Below, in pieces: positions 45,201-57,150 of a stretch of DNA of 64,000 nt. The stretch spans positions 10,602,001 to 10,666,000 of the forward strand of contig OZ316896.1 of the NCBI GenBank assembly GCA_973895155.1, given 5' to 3'. The position numbers and the translations under genes are program-made. The DNA is from Marsupella aquatica. Lineage: Eukaryota > Marchantiophyta. The notes beneath the pieces were generated by a model. The model saw nothing but the letters and a program-made list of their open reading frames with translations, searched no databases and was not told the origin of the DNA. Position 1 is the first letter of the stretch. Each line of letters starts with the position of its first letter.

Positions 45201-48190
45201 ATGAGCTCGAACCTGAGCAACCCTAGTACGTACAGAAGTTTATCCCTTGTTTTACACTTAATCTGCAGAAGAAAACATTATTTGAGCATCTCATGCATAT
45301 TCCAAGCTGTATCCATGCACTAGAGAAGAGTCCGGCTTGTGTCTCTAACAAGCATTCTCTGCTACATCACATCACTCGATGATTTCAAAGAATAAAGATG
45401 CCCAGACTCAGGCCTACAAAAGATTTCACGTCGAGCAATGAGTGGGTCAGATCATCGTGAACTTTGGGTTTATAAATTGACTGGAAACTGCACCAGTTGG
45501 GCACGGTCATGCCCACAACTCTGATTACGGTCTACCTCAGTCACATCCAACTTCTACTGTCTAAATCAATGGGGCATAAGCTCATTCAACCACGAAACGA
45601 AACGAAATTCGTACCAGAAATTGTTGGACGGATTTTGGAACTATGCTATCATCTGTCAAATCCTCCATGAGGGTCAAAGTCACCGGATTGTGAAGAACAA
45701 GTTTTTTGAGCTTCTCAACGTCAGGACTGCAAGATAATTAAGAAGGTGATCAGACCCAACATCAGAATTTAGCTACCAGAACAGCGTTCTTTAAGGTACA
45801 AGTAGACTCGTGATTAACCGAAGTAAAAACAAAATAAGTTCAAGGACTTTCGTGTTTGGTCCAGGACGTGACAGCACTTGCAACAAACCTTGAAGTTGCT
45901 GACATGAGAAGACACTGACATCGCCTTGGCACGTGGGGAGCGAGCTTCCGTATGTCATCCTCGTATCCATAAGACAGGAGCAGATCAGCCTGCAGATGGA
46001 ATGAAAATGGAATTTAGTGTTTGGCCTTCTTGCGAAGACGGGGGCATTGCCTGACTTTTTACGCTATTGTGCACGAAGTGTATGCGTGTGGGGATGCGGC
46101 ACCAGGTCCTCACCAAGTTAACGACAAAAAATTCGCAAAATTCGCACTGCGAACATATATTAAGAACTTAACCTTAGCAACTCTCTAAAACGTATTCATG
46201 GAAGGCTTCACTGGTAAAAAGCCTTTTCAGTTTGTCATGTATGAAGGGGATTTACGATAATCCTGAAACAAGCCTGTTTTAAACAAACTCAAAGCTACGT
46301 CAACAATCAAGGTGCAGATGGAAAAATGGTAACATCAATTAGGCTCTTTTCCAATCACAGGCGCCAATATGATGAAAGGTACCAACCTCATCAAGAACCA
46401 AGGTCGAAAGCGAACTCTGAAGAGCTGACGGCGGTAACAACTCATTCGTTATACATGCTGAGATCCGGGCTGGTGTAGCTACCACAATATCGGGTGGTCC
46501 TGCCATTGCTGCTCTCTTAACCAAATTCATATCACCCGGTTCAGCAGAATCAGGCTACTGATATTTCCTTTATGAACTAGATGCCATGATCCCACAATAT
46601 GCATAAATTTCATTACCATATACAGAAACACCAGAGTGCGAGAAAGAGAGGTCAAGAAACCAAACGAGATACTACATACCACACTGCCATATTGACAACC
46701 GACCGAACTTATAAGCAAAATTCGCCACTCTTAGAAAAGTAACGTCAAATTCTCCAAAAACCAGTGTTTGAAAGTAACGCAGAGGTTTGTAGGACATATA
46801 TTGCCAAGCGTTTCGAATTCTCGCATTTCATGGCTGCTACAGATACAGAACGCAGACTCAAAGGAATTCGAATGATACCGTCTCTGTGTAAGCTGGATCT
46901 TCTCACACCACCTGTCTAATTTTATGTCCCCTGTCCAACTAGAACTTGTCGGAAAAGGCTAATTTATCCACCATTTCTTCTCTTAGTGCATGTGCTTTTC
47001 GGACAAAATATGTCGAGACAGCTTCCGAGATCCGAGTTAAATACATACCATAGTTTGAACAGACATGTTGGTGGTGAGCTGTACAACTTTTAGAGCCGCT
47101 CCACAATGTTCTAAGAGCCATCGAACCTCATCATAAACCTGACCTCATGGAAAAACAGGAAAATGGCTCAGACCTCGTCACAAATGATAAATGCAGTTCA
47201 AAAAGGACGGTAGTATCTGAATTAAACGTTGAAAATTTGGGTAAACACGTTTAGCTTGAATAAATATTTGAAACTGTCCTCCTCATGATTTATGACAATT
47301 ACTTTGCTACAGAGACACGCAGGGAAAGCTATTGCCACACTTTTCCCCGCTCCCCCACCCCCCCCCCCCCCGGTCAACTATACACTCTCACAAGCAGAAA
47401 AAGAGCAGTGCAACGCAAATCCATGAATTGCAACCTAGTTTGCATTTGAGTTGCCCATTGAGACCCTTTTCAATCATCTCGATGACTACACAAATGGTCT
47501 CAGACAAAGAAATCTCAACTGGATAACAAATGTTCAAAGGCTGAAGAGCATGAGATTGTTCTCGAAATAATCAAACTGGAGCGCACCTGTTGACAAAGCT
47601 CTCTCGTGGGAACGAGTACAAATGCTCTCGACCCTGCGCGGAGAGTAGTCTCGGGGCCGTCCCCAAGAATTTTGTGAACAAGCGGTAGAAGGTACGCGAG
47701 GGTTTTTCCTGACCCAGTTTTGGCCCTCGCAACGATGTCCTTCCCCTCCTGTTCCGGCCCAACAACCACAAAACAACACTCCAGTTACTAACTCTTCTCG
47801 CCCGAAAGTCCTCCATATGTGGAGTGCGACCAAACAGCAAAACCGCATCGCAGAGTTGAGAATTAAGGACGCCAAAAGCGTGACGTGGTAATTGTGCGAA
47901 CTCAAGTGCGAGAGTCGCTACGGCCTGCTTTCAAACCAGTGAGATGAAACGGAAAAGCGGAAATGCGGAAGCGATTTGACGAACACCATAAATTCGAGCA
48001 GAGCTGAGAATCTTACGAGGATTAGAGGGATAGCTTTCAGCTGAATTGGAGTTGGTTTCATGAGCCCTTTCTTGATGACAGCGCGCAGCAGCCGGGGATC
48101 CAACCCCATCTCCTCGAACCCGATTTCATCCTCTTGCTTCTCCTCTTCCCTCCCTCGTTCCGGCATTTTTTTCTCTTGTGAAGCTCCCAT
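42250..48190 (-). CDS. RH16: DEAD-box ATP-dependent RNA helicase, DDX56/RH16 family
   Basis: Fifteen exons with GT-AG introns give 631 residues, close to Arabidopsis RH16. Exons (plus coordinates, 5' to 3'): 48190-48017, 47748-47587, 47138-47049, 46554-46387, 45989-45889, 45726-45615, 45262-45131, 44888-44823, 44673-44473, 44167-44072, 43945-43805, 43679-43597, 42954-42917, 42781-42570, 42369-42250. The start is ATG 48190; the upstream frame only has a GTG. Motifs: Q-motif region 25-50, AKTGSGKT 67-74, PTREL 105-109, TPAR 169-172, DEAD 197-200 (split by an intron between DE and AD), SAT 228-230, HRIGRTGR 417-424. The acidic/basic insert after IATD (about 348-390) is typical of the DDX56/Dbp9 branch, nucleolar helicases of 60S ribosome assembly. 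The C-terminus is Lys/Arg-rich (RRKR at the end), fitting nucleolar targeting and RNA binding. Confidence 0.96.
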
Positions 48191-48427
48191 GGTTCCTTCC
48201 GCTTCTCGACCTCTGATCCCTCTAAAACCCTTCTCTACTCTGTGCTTCGATTCTCTCTGCAATCTCACAACTGGTGATTCCCCAAACCCTAAACCCTACT
48301 TTTGTCTCACCACGGTATGCAGAGAAGAAAGATGGACCAATTTGTAAAAGGGCCAGAACAAAGCACAATGGACTAAAAGCAAAAAAGAGGTCCAAAGAGT
48401 AAAAACTCAAAATAAGTGAGAGGTAAA

Positions 48428-48552
48428 TATATTTGGTCAGTTGGCTAGGGGATTAGCCTAGAATCAAGGGCTTAGGTTAGTTGGCCAGGGGATTAGCCTA
48501 AAACCCAAAGGTCCCAGATTCAATCCCCCTCCCATATGCAAGGGTTGTGGCC

Positions 48553-48613
<61 letters not shown>

Positions 48614-48615
48614 TA
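48428..48615 (+). mobile_element. tRNA-derived SINE-like insert ending in a (TG)n microsatellite
   Basis: A head segment (GTCAGTTGGCTAGGGGATTAGCC) is repeated in tandem (about 48436 and 48478) and resembles a polymerase III A box. GGTCCCAGATTCAATCCCC at about 48510-48528 resembles a B box. GGGTTGTGGCCGG follows, then an uninterrupted TG run of about 30 units (48553-48611). This head-plus-microsatellite layout is common in plant SINEs. It does not fold as a full tRNA gene. Confidence 0.5.
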
Positions 48616-50147
48616 CTGGTTTCTCCTCATCCCCTAGCTAGTCCGCTTTGGGCTCTCGTTCAACCCTCTCTCCCTCCTGGTGTGGGTATGACCCCCTTGT
48701 GGATTACCTTATAGAGGTGCATGCTCCAGAGTTGATTGTCTATGCTCCAGAGTTGATTGTCTATCCTCTATTGGAAGGGTCAGCTTTGGTTTCAAGGCAA
48801 CAAAAAAAGAAACAGAGTATATCTCAAGAACTTAAAAGAGGAAAAACTAAGAGAGCCGTCTTTCTAAGGTACCCTAGCAGTAGTTAAGTTTGCACAAATA
48901 CTAATTATTTGAAAACAGTTTCGCACACAGCAAACTGATATTCCAAAATTGTCTGACTGGAAAAATATGCTGGCCTATCTGACAAATGGGGCAAAAATAA
49001 TTTGAAAACAGTCACAAAACTTTGATGAGATTAGATGTTGTTAAGAAAGTGCTTTCGCTTGAAATAGGCAGTGAGCACAAGTTTTGTCTAGGTTTGAGTG
49101 AAACACCGGACAAACGACATTCAGAACAATTTTTCAGCTGGGAGTAATTTTAATGGCCACTTGTGGCAGTCTGAAAGCAATTTAAAATAACTTTTCATGA
49201 TCAAAGATTGAACCACGTGACAATAAGGGTATGGTAGATCGAAGACAAAAGCCCAATAAACCCCTTGGATGAGTAAAAGGGTGATTTTAAAGCTTTTTTC
49301 CAACTTTTTAGCCTGGTGGCCAATGTCACCTTGTGTGAGTAGAAATGCTAAGAATATTTCTGACCTAATTCTCCAAGATTTGTTTTGATCATTAGATCTC
49401 CATAGATTCAAGACTAACCATCAGATTCTGGCTAATGGGTCCGTAGATGGGTGGGAAATTGGCTAATCCAAGACTAGAAAAAATCTGGTAGCTTTTGACC
49501 AAAGGTAGTGAAAACTTTCTCAATGAGTTGGAAAAATTTTGCCATTAAAAGAAACACTGATGAGTACCAAGAAACACCTTCAAAGAGTGGGTTTCAAGAG
49601 TCGGAGAAATATTGACATTTTTTCCTTTTTTCCTATATGCCCATCTTGGCGAGGCTAGCCAAGATTGAGCTCATCCCAGTTTCCAAGCCTTGATTCACCA
49701 GCTTAGGGTGAGATGATTGGCAGAGACAAGCTAAGATTTACGATAGTATTGAGCGGTATGATTGATAACTGATAAAATTGTGCACCTCTATATTGTATTT
49801 AGGGTTCTTTTGTTCTTGAAAGACATACGAAGGATTGTAAATGCTGCACAACAAATGAAAAACCATGGGCAGCAATGGTCCCTTGACTCTATCTGTGTAC
49901 ATTCTCAACAAGTCAAGATTTGTTTGTCTTGTTATTGTTGTAACATGTCCGCCTAGGGTTGGTCTTTGGATTTAGATCTTTTAGCCTGAGTGTCCTAATA
50001 AGGAGTCTCAAACCAGCTCATTTCCAGTGATTTCCTAAGACTGAAATGTTGCAGGCCAGGTCAAGGACCAAAATATGCGGATCCAGCCAAAGGTGACCAT
50101 CAGTGACTCGGGCGATTACTGCACCGGCTTTATAAGTAAGACTATGA
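48616..50147. other. No recognisable gene
   Basis: Moderately AT-rich intergenic DNA. It includes a relative of the 37.4-kb repeat at 49629-49770 and short direct repeats such as TCCAGAGTTGATTGTCTATG in two copies at about 48725-48765. No coding frame is supported. Confidence 0.45.
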
Positions 50148-50905
50148 TGATCCCACAATATGCATTACTTTCAGTGGGCACAGGTGTGCACAAATGACAG
50201 TTCAAGAAATAACGAGCAACTACACACCAGACTGCTACATTCACAATGCACCGAACTGAAAGCTGAATCCGCCACTCCTTGAACAATAACGTCAAATCAG
50301 TTCTCCAAAAACTCAGTAATTGAAAGTCACACTAATTGAAATTACTAACTGTTCATCTGACTGAAGCAAAGGTTTCTAGGCATGGTTTCTAGGACAAACA
50401 TTGCCCAGCGTTTCGGATTCTCGCATTTCGTAGCTGCTAAACATACAGAACGCAGATCCAATGGAATTCGCCTCTCTGTAAGCTGGATCTTCTCACATCA
50501 CCTTTCTACATTTATGTCCCGTGTCCCAAACTAGGTCTTGTGGTAAAAGAATAATTCATCCATATATTTCATCTCTTAGTGTATGTGCATTTGAGGCAAA
50601 AACGGTAGAGATAGCGCCCGAGATCCAAGTGACATACCATAGTTTGAACAGAAATGGTGGTAGTGAGCTGTACAATGCTCTAAAAGCCATCGAACCTCAT
50701 CACAAACCTAACCTCATGGAAAACAAGAAAATGGCTGAGACCTAGTAGAACATGATAAGTGCAATTCACAAAGGATGCTAGTCGCTGGAGACAACGTTGA
50801 AAATTTGAGCGAAGTGGTTTTTCTTAGAAAACAATTGAAATTATCCTCCTGATGATTTATGACCCACAAGGAAAGCTGTTCCCCCAGACCCTCTTCAACC
50901 CCGCC
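50148..50905 (-). pseudogene. Duplicated fragment of the helicase gene (exon 3 and flanking introns)
   Basis: This segment aligns in the same orientation with about 46585-47350 inside the helicase gene, starting at GATCCCACAATATGCAT and ending near GATGATTTATGAC and the C-rich patch. It covers the intron after exon 3, exon 3 and part of the intron before it. The exon copy (about 50637-50707) keeps GATGAGGTTCGATGG but has lost 20 bp between two TTGT repeats, so the frame is broken. Splice-like ends (GGTATGTCAC) remain. It is a local segmental duplication about 3.5 kb upstream of its source, not a retrocopy, because introns are included. Confidence 0.85.
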
Positions 50906-51571
50906 GTGCATTCCATTATGGCTTAAGGTCGAGATTCCGCTGAAGGAATGCCTGGGCCTGCTACTATTCGTGCCTATTTGGACTTCCAAAAGTGACTTCT
51001 TGCCAGCTCAATCGTCAGCATCCATAAGGCTTTTCTCACGTGTATGCAAAGAAAAATGAAGCTCGTTGTAGAAAGAGAATCGCCATCAAGCTTTTCAGCC
51101 GTGAATGATCTCTTCTTAACAATCTAAATCTATTAAGCCGCTATGCTTGTTTTTCACCGATGCAACGCAGGTTTCACAATCAGAATTACAACCTCTTCAC
51201 AAGCAGTAAATGTGCAAGAAATCAGTAATTAGATCGTCCTTACAAGCCTTTGAGGCAGCTTTCGAACATCACTGGGAGGACCCAAATATCATGCCTAGAA
51301 ACATATGTACAATTGTGAACGTAAGCTCTACTGTAGAAGACTTGCTACATATTTCACGCCAACCTTAGCGCCCGAAGAGAAGAAGTTATTGCAGCTTTCT
51401 TGTTGATTAGAGCTGGCGCTGTTCTACGGAGTGACAATTATTCCAGAGTCTCCAACCTCAACCATTCCCAAGAAGTATTTCCGGAGGTGCCAGGGTGAAA
51501 CTAGCGCATCCCCTTCTGGATATGGTCTCCGGAAGGGACTATTGCTACTGTTCATGAATTCTGAGCAGCCT
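50906..51571. other. No separate gene
   Basis: Intergenic DNA between the helicase fragment and the At4g14100-like gene, part of which is probably that gene's 3' UTR. No supportable ORF. Confidence 0.4.
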
Positions 51572-52174
51572 CTATACAACCTTTTTGATCACTGTGTCAA
51601 CTTCACTGAAACAGTAATCTGGAAAATCAAAGTACTTCTCATCCGGCGAGCCCACCACGAAAGATTCTGGAAGGAAGTAATATGACATTGAGGGATCAGG
51701 AAACACGAACAAGCAGGGCAAGCTTCCGACCACCGTCTCGTACCAGACATGGGCCGTGGGAGGAAATGCAAAGCCCTTGCAAAGTCCAGCTCCGGGAACC
51801 TTCTCAACACCCACGTACACAGAATTCGTGGTCCACTCTGGCGGCAGAGATCCCACTTCTGGGACGCTCATGAAGCACTGCTCCTGGGAAGGAATGTAGA
51901 GATACGTTCCACTGGGGATCTCAAACATTACACAAGCCTCATCTGTTTCAAAACTTAAACAATATGTCGAACCTGCACTGTGATACACGGCCTGCCGCTT
52001 CTGACTCCAATCGTAGGCAAGAAATCCAGTAGCTGATCCTGACTTTGTGGTGAAACTGACAGTGAATTCTTCTGGCCACGCTTTGGCGACAGGTGTTTCC
52101 ACTGACCCTGCTTCTCCGCGGATGAACAAGGAAAACCCGACGAACAGGAAAACGATGACATTCATCGGTGCCAT
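51572..52174 (-). CDS. Secreted protein of the At4g14100-like family
   Basis: A single exon encodes 200 residues from ATG 52174 to TAA-type stop at 51572; in-frame sequence upstream of this ATG has only a GTG. Residues 1-23 (MAPMNVIVFLFVGFSLFIRG) are a clear signal peptide, so the protein should enter the secretory pathway. The mature part starts with AWPEEF (32-37), then YDW (54-56), a VWYET segment (143-147) and a C-terminal PDYCF (185-189), with Cys at 72, 81, 100, 132, 154 and 188 likely forming disulfides. WPEQF near the start, WYxD/E in the middle and PxYCF at the end are the layout of the plant At4g14100-like family, whose biochemical role is not established. No membrane anchor is seen. 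Family assignment is by remembered pattern and is moderately sure. Confidence 0.75.
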   Translation of the reverse strand: MAPMNVIVFLFVGFSLFIRGEAGSVETPVAKAWPEEFTVSFTTKSGSATGFLAYDWSQKRQAVYHSAGSTYCLSFETDEACVMFEIPSGTYLYIPSQEQCFMSVPEVGSLPPEWTTNSVYVGVEKVPGAGLCKGFAFPPTAHVWYETVVGSLPCLFVFPDPSMSYYFLPESFVVGSPDEKYFDFPDYCFSEVDTVIKKVV

Positions 52175-55100
52175 TGGAGGTCGCACGACAGAGGATGTTA
52201 ACCTCGTCACGTCGTTCGTGAACAGCTCGATAGGACCTTCAATTCCCTTCCGTAACCAACAGATGGCTGTGAAACATTAAGCAGTTCTCTGGGTGGAGCG
52301 CATTTGGAGAGAAACGAGATGGGCTTTGGAGAAAGGCTGCACGGCTGACAAGAAGCCACGACTCGACTCTTTGTGTACTCTTTAATGATTAGCATTGGCG
52401 GAATCTCCGAAAAAGTTCGTTAGAAGAATTTACTTTATAGTTTTGAACCTAATGTAGGCTAATCTACGGTTTCCATATGAGTTTCCTTGTACAGTAGTCT
52501 ATGAAAACTGTGGAGAAGATGCGTGTTGGAGTGGTGAGCATCCAATCGAGGTCATGGGCTGAGTTTGCTGAGTCACGTCATGAGATGGATGGGTGTTGAG
52601 CATCCGGAAACGTTTAGATTCCATCTGCCCCTAAGGTACCTTTTTGCCAAGACGAAAAGCCAAAGTTGTACGACAAACCAAAGCTCCTGGAAATGCGTGA
52701 TCCCTGTACTCCGAATAAGGCGTGACGGAAAGCCAGACTTTGATTTAAAGCTTATCCGCTTATTCCTTGGAGACACTATGGCGGAGCTGCAATGTAGACA
52801 GGGTTGCCATCCGATTGCAAAGAAACTAGTATGCAATTTGTGTTAGATTTCATTGTCCTCTTCTTCACCATCTATGAATGCTTGAACTTGTCAAATTTGT
52901 AGTATCATTTTCTAGCCTGTTCTTGGAGCAGAATCAACACTTAAAGTTGCCAATACTCACATCCACTAAGAAGGCCAACATACGTGGTCCCCTAATTCAA
53001 CAAACTTGGAAAGGAAGATCGCCATTCTCTTGGCATCCCTCAGTCAAACGGTTGACATGAGATGATGGTGTATAATGACGGAGGTGGGAGTCTCGTCATT
53101 CATTGCCGGGAAGTCGTGGACCGCCTTCATTTGGGCTCCTCTTTGGGAAATGCCTCCATGCTGTCACCAAGTACAAAGTACTGTGCAAGCAGTTCCTGTA
53201 GTTGAGGAGGAGGGAATGTAGAATCTTTTCTCCTGGAGGAACAAGAAGTACCTGCAGTCGGTCCGTCCCCCCTTCACACCCACTGCAGTCAGCCACCTAC
53301 CCCTTCCAAGATGCGTGTCACCAGTGCAAGCCTTTTTTTGGAAAATCACACGTTTATATTATCTGCAGTCAGTGGAACGTTTGACAGCTTCGCCACAAAG
53401 GAGCCACCTGAAATGAATGTCGATTTCATCACGGCTTCGTCCGTTTTTGACGGAGGATAAGAAAAAGGAGCTACTTTGAAATGAATGTCAATATCATTAC
53501 TGCTTTCATTCAACGAGAAGCAGCTTCCACAAGCCCAGCAGCTTGCAGAATTCACATTGTTGTGAATTGAGCAACTAATGAACGGTGGACAGCAACGAGT
53601 CGTGGAATAGAGGAAAGGACGTTCTGAGTTTCGAGGAAAAGTGGATGACGAAAGGGTCATGTTAACAACAAACAGTGACTTCGCAGGAACTGATCACAAT
53701 GTTCAAAACCAAATTTATTGCCCCACCAGCTCGCTCCATCGTCACGTGACGTTCAGCACTCGAAATCTCAATTCTGTCACTATCGGCCCAATAGACATCC
53801 TTCAATGCGATGATGGATCGATCCTCAGTCTATCATTACATCCACACAGCGAAAAGCGACGCACAAATGCGAAGTACACATGTGCAGGAGAGAGACTGGT
53901 TGAGTCAGGTTTGCCGCGTTAGCAGCTACAGTACTGAGTGTTCTGCAGGGCTCAGCCAACATATCTGGCCGGACAGACAGCAATGGCACCAATTCATTCA
54001 TGCTCATCCACGGTCGACATCTTAGTTGAATTCAGAAAGCGTTCTAGCACAACTAATCGTCCAGTAGATGTTAACAAGAATGCAGTTGAGCTTAGAAACC
54101 TGAGTTTTCCCTTGATGAAACACACTTTCTGAGCTCAACGTGGCATAAAATCCTGTTCCAGCTTCTGAAGATGGCTCCACCTAGCCAGCGGTGGGGCCAC
54201 GAAGGTTAACGTCAATGTGAGCAAATTGGAGCTGCAGCCATGCTCCAGCTAGATGCCCGATAGACAACATACAGTGTGGACAATGAAGCAAGGGGCGTTC
54301 GCCCTGAATTGACATGACGCGTAGTTGGGGTCAAGAACATGTTGCTACATAGTCAGAAATTCACAAGCTACAATACTCGGAGCAAACACAAGTAGCAACT
54401 TAGAGAATTCTGCAGTGGTTTTGGTTTTTTAGTCTGTCACGCTAGACATCCAGAGCTGGAATCGACCGAGCTCCAGTCCAGTTCAAGCTCTGCACCGATT
54501 TGTTCTGCATCTCCATCTGTGTTCTTGGTGCGGTTCTGGAGTCCACTGGATTGACCGGAAACTGTCAGCTCTCGGCTTCAGAATCTACTCTTTTGGAATT
54601 CGGCACATGAGTGGGTATGAATCAATTTCCCATGGAATGAAGATAGATTGACTTAATTAGTGGAAGTGTACATGTCTGAGTGAGTCATAAGGTGGATATG
54701 GGGGATTTGCATTGCTAGGAGGTTTAAGTTTTCCGCACGGTACTGAATCAGAGGAAACCATGACCGACGTATGGATTTCAAGTGCCCTTGACGAGGTCGA
54801 GAGGATGTTCCCGAGAACAGGGTGCTGTTGGTTTCATTGTTCTGATCTTGAATTGAGCAAAATGGCCTTGAGCATCAACACTGAATCGTAACTGATCGTG
54901 TGAAGTTATCCGAGCTGAGTATTGTTTGGAGTTGGGATTCAGAGGACTGGGCAGGGATGCCTCTATGTCCGGAATATATCTATAAATTTGATACCTTTGT
55001 TTTAGTGCTTTCGTCATAAATTTGAAGCAAAGTTTGGCAACCTCTGGACCGTATCAACCATTTTGATGAAATCTACATTGCTCTCTGCCCATTTCATGTC

Positions 55101-55307
55101 GTCAACACAGGGTGCACGCTAACAGTGAAATCTTCCCTTGAAATGATGAAGACGGATCAATGCTAAGACCCTCCTGCGGCTGTCTTCCCCAACCTGAGAA
55201 GATTCTCTGAACTGCTAACATCAGGTCACTGGACAGGTGCCTTTCTCTGCATATCGCTCAGTCTTAGAAGTCGGAATTGATTGCCAGCAACCCTTCGGTG
55301 TGGAGTC
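52175..55307. other. Intergenic stretch with weak ORFs only
   Basis: Two minus-strand frames might be scraps of older genes: 53346-53660 (SASCWACGSCFSLNESS) and 54778-55017 (LRFSVDAQGHFAQFKIR, slightly like a lectin-type repeat). Neither has a full domain or a supportable gene model. The 3' part must contain the promoter of the aspartic protease gene, but no clear TATA box was identified. Confidence 0.4.
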
Positions 55308-56972
55308 ATGGCAGGCTCACCACTGATCATGGCGATTTTGATGAAATTGTCCCTTAGTTTCTGGTTACTACTACTATTTCCCCTACCGATATTGGCCATC
55401 GCACCAGCTTCACCGGCGTGCGCATCATCCAGATGCAGTGGCACCACTGGTGAGAAAAATAATGAAAGCGCAATTGGGCAGCCTTATTCTCGAGGTCTGG
55501 GACAAGAGCTTCTGAACACCAAATTGGGGATACCACATCGTCCAAATCTAGATTCTCTCACTTTCAGAACTGCCAAGAGGGGCCTGAAGGCCGAGCTCAT
55601 TCGGTACCATCATCAATCTTCCCAACCTAACTCGTCGGAGATATCCTTGGACATCAAACGGAGCCTAGCCAGGGGAAGAAATCTGAAGTCCAAAAAGACG
55701 CCCAAGGCATCGCTGAAGGGGGCAGCTAAAAGGAAAAAACCCTATGAAGCCCAGCAACAACCAGTACTTGGATTGCACACGGATCTTGCAACAGTCGCCC
55801 CATTCGAGTACCTGATGAAGATCTCCATCGGCACTCCTCCCCAGCATTTGATGGCAGTGGCTGACACAGGCAGCGACCTCGTCTGGCTGCAATGCACGTC
55901 TCCCCCACGACTCGAGGACCAGCAGCAACAGCCATTGTTAGACAACAAACATATCTTCGACCCGTCCAACTCTAGAACATTCTCCAAACTGGCCTGCAAC
56001 TCGAAGCCATGCCATCTCCTCAGCATTCAATACAACGACTGGATCTCGTGCTCGGGATCCTCGAGATGTCGCTACTCTTACTTTTATGCGGACAACTCGA
56101 GCTCGACAGGTGACCTCGCTGTGGACACTCTCCACATGAAAAGCATATCGCTGGGCAGCAAAATGGGAGGAGGAGAGTTGCTCGACTGGGCTTCTGTCCA
56201 CAACTTCGCGTTCGGCTGCGGACAAAAACAATACAGCACCTCCATGTTGTACGTGAACGCCGACGGGGTTGTGGGTCTGGGCAAGGGTCCACTGTCGTTC
56301 CCTAGTCAGCTGGGAGCTCAATTTGGGAGACGGTTCTCATACTGTCTCGTGGATCGGGAGAAGTCCACAGTGAAGTCGAGTCCAATTCTCTTCGGGGGAA
56401 TTGCTGTGCCAACAACGCCTGGCGTTCAGTACACACCATTCCTTGACAACCCTGTGTACCCGACCTACTATTACATCGGGCTTGAGCGAATTGAGGTGGG
56501 GGAGGAAGTTCTGGACATTCCGTCCGATGTTTTTGCGTTGAACTTGGGTGAAGGAGGTGGGGATGAGGGTGAGGGTGGCACAGTGATCGACTCCGGGACG
56601 ACTTTCTCTCAGCTCGTTGCGCCTGCTTACACAGCATTGCTACAAGCTTTGAGCACGAGGATCAACTACAAGCGGGTCGCTGGATATTTCGATTTCTGCC
56701 ACGATGTAACGGGCATTTCGAGGAATCTGATTGTCGTGCCGCGCATCTCTTTCCATTTTAGTGAGGGCGCCAAGTTGGACCTCCCGTTCAAGAATGCCTT
56801 CATTCTGGTGCAGAATGATCCTGTGCAAGGGAAGACCACCATGTGCTTGGCTATGAACAACAGCACTGATTTGGGATTCACTATCATCGGGAACTACCAG
56901 CAGATTAACCACCTCATTCTGTATGATCTGCAAGAGAAGCGCCTTGGAATTGTACCCCAGCAATGTGGATAA
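55308..56972 (+). CDS. Nepenthesin-like aspartic protease (A1B), intronless
   Basis: Single-exon gene of 554 residues starting at ATG 55308; the upstream in-frame sequence only offers a TTG. Residues about 8-33 form a hydrophobic signal peptide. A basic prosegment (about 90-150, with KRKK) precedes the mature enzyme, which begins near FEYLMKISIGTPPQ. Catalytic Asp residues are D186 (DTGSDLVWLQ) and D428 (DSGTTFS). Between them lies the plant-specific nepenthesin-type insert with Cys residues (CTSPPR ... CNSKPCH ... CSGSSRCRY), then FGCG and GLGKGPLSFPSQL. The C-terminus is GNYQQ...LGIVPQQCG, the usual A1B ending. No GPI signal is seen, so a secreted, vacuolar or apoplastic protease is expected. 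Lack of introns is common in this family. All catalytic features are intact. Confidence 0.95.
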   Translation: MAGSPLIMAILMKLSLSFWLLLLFPLPILAIAPASPACASSRCSGTTGEKNNESAIGQPYSRGLGQELLNTKLGIPHRPNLDSLTFRTAKRGLKAELIRYHHQSSQPNSSEISLDIKRSLARGRNLKSKKTPKASLKGAAKRKKPYEAQQQPVLGLHTDLATVAPFEYLMKISIGTPPQHLMAVADTGSDLVWLQCTSPPRLEDQQQQPLLDNKHIFDPSNSRTFSKLACNSKPCHLLSIQYNDWISCSGSSRCRYSYFYADNSSSTGDLAVDTLHMKSISLGSKMGGGELLDWASVHNFAFGCGQKQYSTSMLYVNADGVVGLGKGPLSFPSQLGAQFGRRFSYCLVDREKSTVKSSPILFGGIAVPTTPGVQYTPFLDNPVYPTYYYIGLERIEVGEEVLDIPSDVFALNLGEGGGDEGEGGTVIDSGTTFSQLVAPAYTALLQALSTRINYKRVAGYFDFCHDVTGISRNLIVVPRISFHFSEGAKLDLPFKNAFILVQNDPVQGKTTMCLAMNNSTDLGFTIIGNYQQINHLILYDLQEKRLGIVPQQCG

Positions 56973-57150
56973 CTGAGGAGCGGCCAGGCCCAACTTAACG
57001 TCATGTTTAATCTGACAGCTTTATTGTCTCTAAGCTCGTCACTCTTCAGCAATCTGATTTGTACCCCAGCAATGCGGATAAGGAGCCAGGCCCAAATTAC
57101 TTCAGTTTAATTGAAACTTTAGTGTCTCTAACCTCCTCACTCTTCAGCAA
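56951..57150 (+). repeat. Tandem duplication of the protease 3' end
   Basis: TGTACCCCAGCAATGTGGATAA at 56951 recurs at 57060 as TGTACCCCAGCAATGCGGATAA. The unit is 109 bp and includes the last codons (VPQQCG), the stop and about 85 bp of 3' UTR (AGGCCCAA, TAGTGTCTCTAA and CTCACTCTTCAGCAAT shared). The second copy lies in the 3' UTR and does not change the protein. Confidence 0.85.

Noticed and set aside
48428-48530. A functional tRNA gene
   Set aside because: A- and B-box-like stretches are present, but no cloverleaf with acceptor stem and anticodon arm can be formed, and the head is duplicated.
55354-56993. Several long minus-strand frames across the protease gene
   Set aside because: They are antisense shadows of a GC-rich, intact coding exon and have no domains of their own.
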